Positions 6,354-7,366 of a DNA stretch of 7,366 bases are shown in pieces (the first letter of the stretch is position 1; each line of letters starts with the position of its first letter). The notes below the pieces were generated by a model, which was not told the origin of the DNA, made no database searches, and worked only from the letters and a program-made list of their open reading frames with translations. Position numbers and translations under genes: made by a program. Source of the DNA: Planctomycetota bacterium (GTDB lineage Bacteria > Planctomycetota > Planctomycetia > Pirellulales > UBA7805); NCBI GenBank assembly GCA_030605285.1, contig JAUWIQ010000091.1, forward strand, positions 1-7,366, given 5' to 3'.

Positions 6354-6819
6354 AACGATTTGAACGAATGCAAGAGATCGCAACTTGAGTGGACACGCAA
6401 AGGAACAGGCAGAGTACGCACCGAGTTGAGAGTTTTTGATTTGCTATCACGATGGACACACCGAGTATGTTGGTCTCCGACGAACGCCGTTTAGACAGAC
6501 CTTGAGAAACCCGAAGACATTTTCCCAGGACAAGGATCCATTCCAAGAGCTTTGTAAATTGGGTGCTTGGGAGCTATCACAGACTGGGCCGCGAGTCCCG
6601 AAGACGGGTTTTCAGAGGATGTGGGCTTTCCAAGATGGTACAAATAGTCCCTGGGACACTGGTTCCCGCCGGAATCCCTAGTTTCTCCCTCCCACCCTGT
6701 TTGAAACGTGTTGCAATTTGCGATATCCTGGGCACCTGTAGGGTTAAGGCAACTGGTAAAGCAGATTGTGTTGCACCATTTATCGTGCCGCCGTGGCCCC
6801 ATCTACGTCGGTGGTTTCT

Positions 6820-6825
6820 TAATAT
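6820..6825 (+). promoter_or_regulatory. Candidate -10 box for the Cys-rich gene
   Basis: TAATAT matches the -10 consensus at five of six positions and lies 25 bases before the start codon. No good -35 box stands 16-18 bases upstream, so an activator or an alternative sigma factor would be needed, or the true promoter lies further upstream. Confidence 0.2.
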
Positions 6826-6836
6826 TGTTTGTGTAG

Positions 6837-6842
6837 AAGGAG
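6837..6842 (+). promoter_or_regulatory. Strong Shine-Dalgarno deciding the GTG start of the Cys-rich gene
   Basis: AAGGAG lies 8 bases before the GTG at 6851. This is the best ribosome binding site in the window. It excludes the longer in-frame start at 6563, which would place 96 unrelated residues ahead of the Tat signal. Confidence 0.85.
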
Positions 6843-6850
6843 AGAAAACC

Positions 6851-7276
6851 GTGAAATCGAATGATCTGAGTCGTCGTGAATTTGCCAAGTTGACCGCCGC
6901 TGCACTGGGCGGAGTGGTAGCCGGCGCGGCCACCGTCCGCATTAGCGCCGCTACCGAAGGTGAAACCCTCAGTCCGTTAACGGAGGGTAAGAATGTCTGC
7001 CGCGGGCTGAACCCCGCATGTGGCGGACACAAAGGCGGCGATAATAAGTGTGCCGGGCAGGGTTCCTGCCACACCGCCAACAAACATACCTGCCATGGGG
7101 CAAATGACTGCAAAGGCCAAGGCGGTTGTGGGAAAAATCCCGGCGCGAATGCCTGCAAAGGGAAGGGCGAATGCGGCGTACCGCTGAGCGACGGAGCCTG
7201 GAAGCGGGCCCGGACAAATTTTGAAGCGGCCATGAAGGGTGCCGGCAAAAAGTTTGGACCTGCGCCCGCCAAATAG
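6851..7276 (+). CDS. Tat-exported Cys-rich protein, candidate metal-binding protein or modified-peptide precursor
   Basis: A 141-residue protein that starts with GTG. SRREFAK at 7-13 is a clear twin-arginine motif, followed by the hydrophobic segment LTAAALGGVVAGAATV (14-29) and an Ala-rich stretch suited to signal peptidase, so the product is probably exported folded. The mature part has nine cysteines (50, 57, 67, 73, 81, 87, 93, 102, 108) and four histidines, set in repeats such as NKCAGQGSCH, NDCKGQGGC and NACKGKGEC, with spacings of mostly 6-8 residues. A conserved-looking basic tail follows (PLSDGAWKRARTNFEAAMK...GKKFGPAPAK). Similar CKGxGxC repeats occur in copper-binding bufferin-type and other Cys-rich peptides processed by DUF692 (MNIO) enzymes; that link is inference because no such enzyme is in view. 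It differs from HiPIP and ferredoxins in having no standard cluster motif. A terminator closes the gene, so it may be monocistronic. Confidence 0.85.
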   Translation: MKSNDLSRREFAKLTAAALGGVVAGAATVRISAATEGETLSPLTEGKNVCRGLNPACGGHKGGDNKCAGQGSCHTANKHTCHGANDCKGQGGCGKNPGANACKGKGECGVPLSDGAWKRARTNFEAAMKGAGKKFGPAPAK

Positions 7277-7311
7277 GATCACCTGCAGACGCAAAGGATC
7301 ACTGGCTGTGC

Positions 7312-7351
7312 GGCGCCCCGGGTGGCCCCCCCGCCATTTTTGTTTTTTTTT
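7312..7351 (+). terminator. Likely intrinsic terminator of the Cys-rich gene
   Basis: About 35 bases past the stop codon, a GC-rich stretch can fold with GGCG (7312-7315) pairing with CGCC (7332-7335) and an inner GGG/CCC pair, separated by C-C mismatches. It is followed by A, five T, G and nine T (7337-7351). The T tract is excellent but the stem is imperfect. The last bases (nine T, a 6-base spacer, nine A) are also self-complementary, so the site might act on both strands. Confidence 0.5.
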
Positions 7352-7366
7352 GCAATTAAAAAAAAA

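Larger units (their letters stand above)
5862..6850. other. 989-base spacer between divergent genes, no convincing gene
   Basis: The large gene leaves to the left and the Cys-rich gene to the right. The open frames here are at most about 100 codons and show no recognisable domain, skewed composition or good start site. No tRNA, CRISPR or insertion sequence was seen. The spacer does contain a 14-base palindrome at 5943-5956, a compound inverted repeat at 6107-6142, a nested one at 6292-6353, a palindrome at 6647-6657 and a repeated GTGTTGCA at 6708-6715 and 6768-6775. It could hold regulatory sites, an unrecognised small RNA, or a decayed gene. Confidence 0.6.

Noticed and set aside
6244..6546. 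A 100-codon minus-strand frame in the spacer
   Set aside because: No domain, no good ribosome binding site and a composition unlike the real genes here; it overlaps other equally random frames.
6597..6612. CCCGAAGACGGGTTTT as a terminator
   Set aside because: A 4-base-pair stem and four T are too weak, and no gene ends upstream of it on that strand.
6563..6850. Longer start for the Cys-rich protein
   Set aside because: It would bury the Tat signal 96 residues deep, while AAGGAG is ideally placed for the GTG at 6851.

Overview
The window most likely comes from a planctomycete, or a closely similar bacterium with a complex envelope. The large secreted protein carries a LEQRQLL motif about 45 residues from its N terminus, resembling the LEPRxLL-type N-terminal motif common on planctomycete extracellular proteins. 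The left edge belongs to an exopolysaccharide locus of the kind linked to exosortase/PEP-CTERM systems, and the right-hand gene has a Tat signal. This assignment is inference; there is no rRNA or other phylogenetic marker in the window.

Left block (1-2334, all on the minus strand, read right to left): a NusG-type antitermination paralog (1774-2334), a 350-base gap, a membrane sugar-phosphate transferase that would start a polysaccharide repeat unit (404-1423), and, 2 bases further on, the first 133 codons of a PEP-CTERM-locus polysaccharide deacetylase (1-401, cut by the window edge). This looks like the head of an exopolysaccharide operon with its own processive antiterminator.

Centre (2508-5861, minus strand): one giant gene for a 1117-residue secreted protein. 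From N to C terminus it has the LEQRQLL export-type motif, ten regular 38-residue Trp-Gly repeats that resemble RCC1 or beta-propeller repeats, one cadherin-like domain, and a long right-handed parallel beta-helix. It is probably a surface or matrix protein that contacts carbohydrate, and it lies just upstream of the NusG-type gene on the same strand.

Right block (5862-7366): about 990 bases with no convincing gene but several inverted repeats, then a plus-strand gene (6851-7276) for a 141-residue Tat-exported protein with nine cysteines in CxGxGxC-like repeats, followed by a likely intrinsic terminator. That gene has an excellent ribosome binding site. It is the best candidate here for part of an undescribed system, probably metal binding or a modified Cys-rich peptide; its downstream partners, if any, lie beyond the window. 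The large gene and the Cys-rich gene are divergent and share the 990-base spacer.
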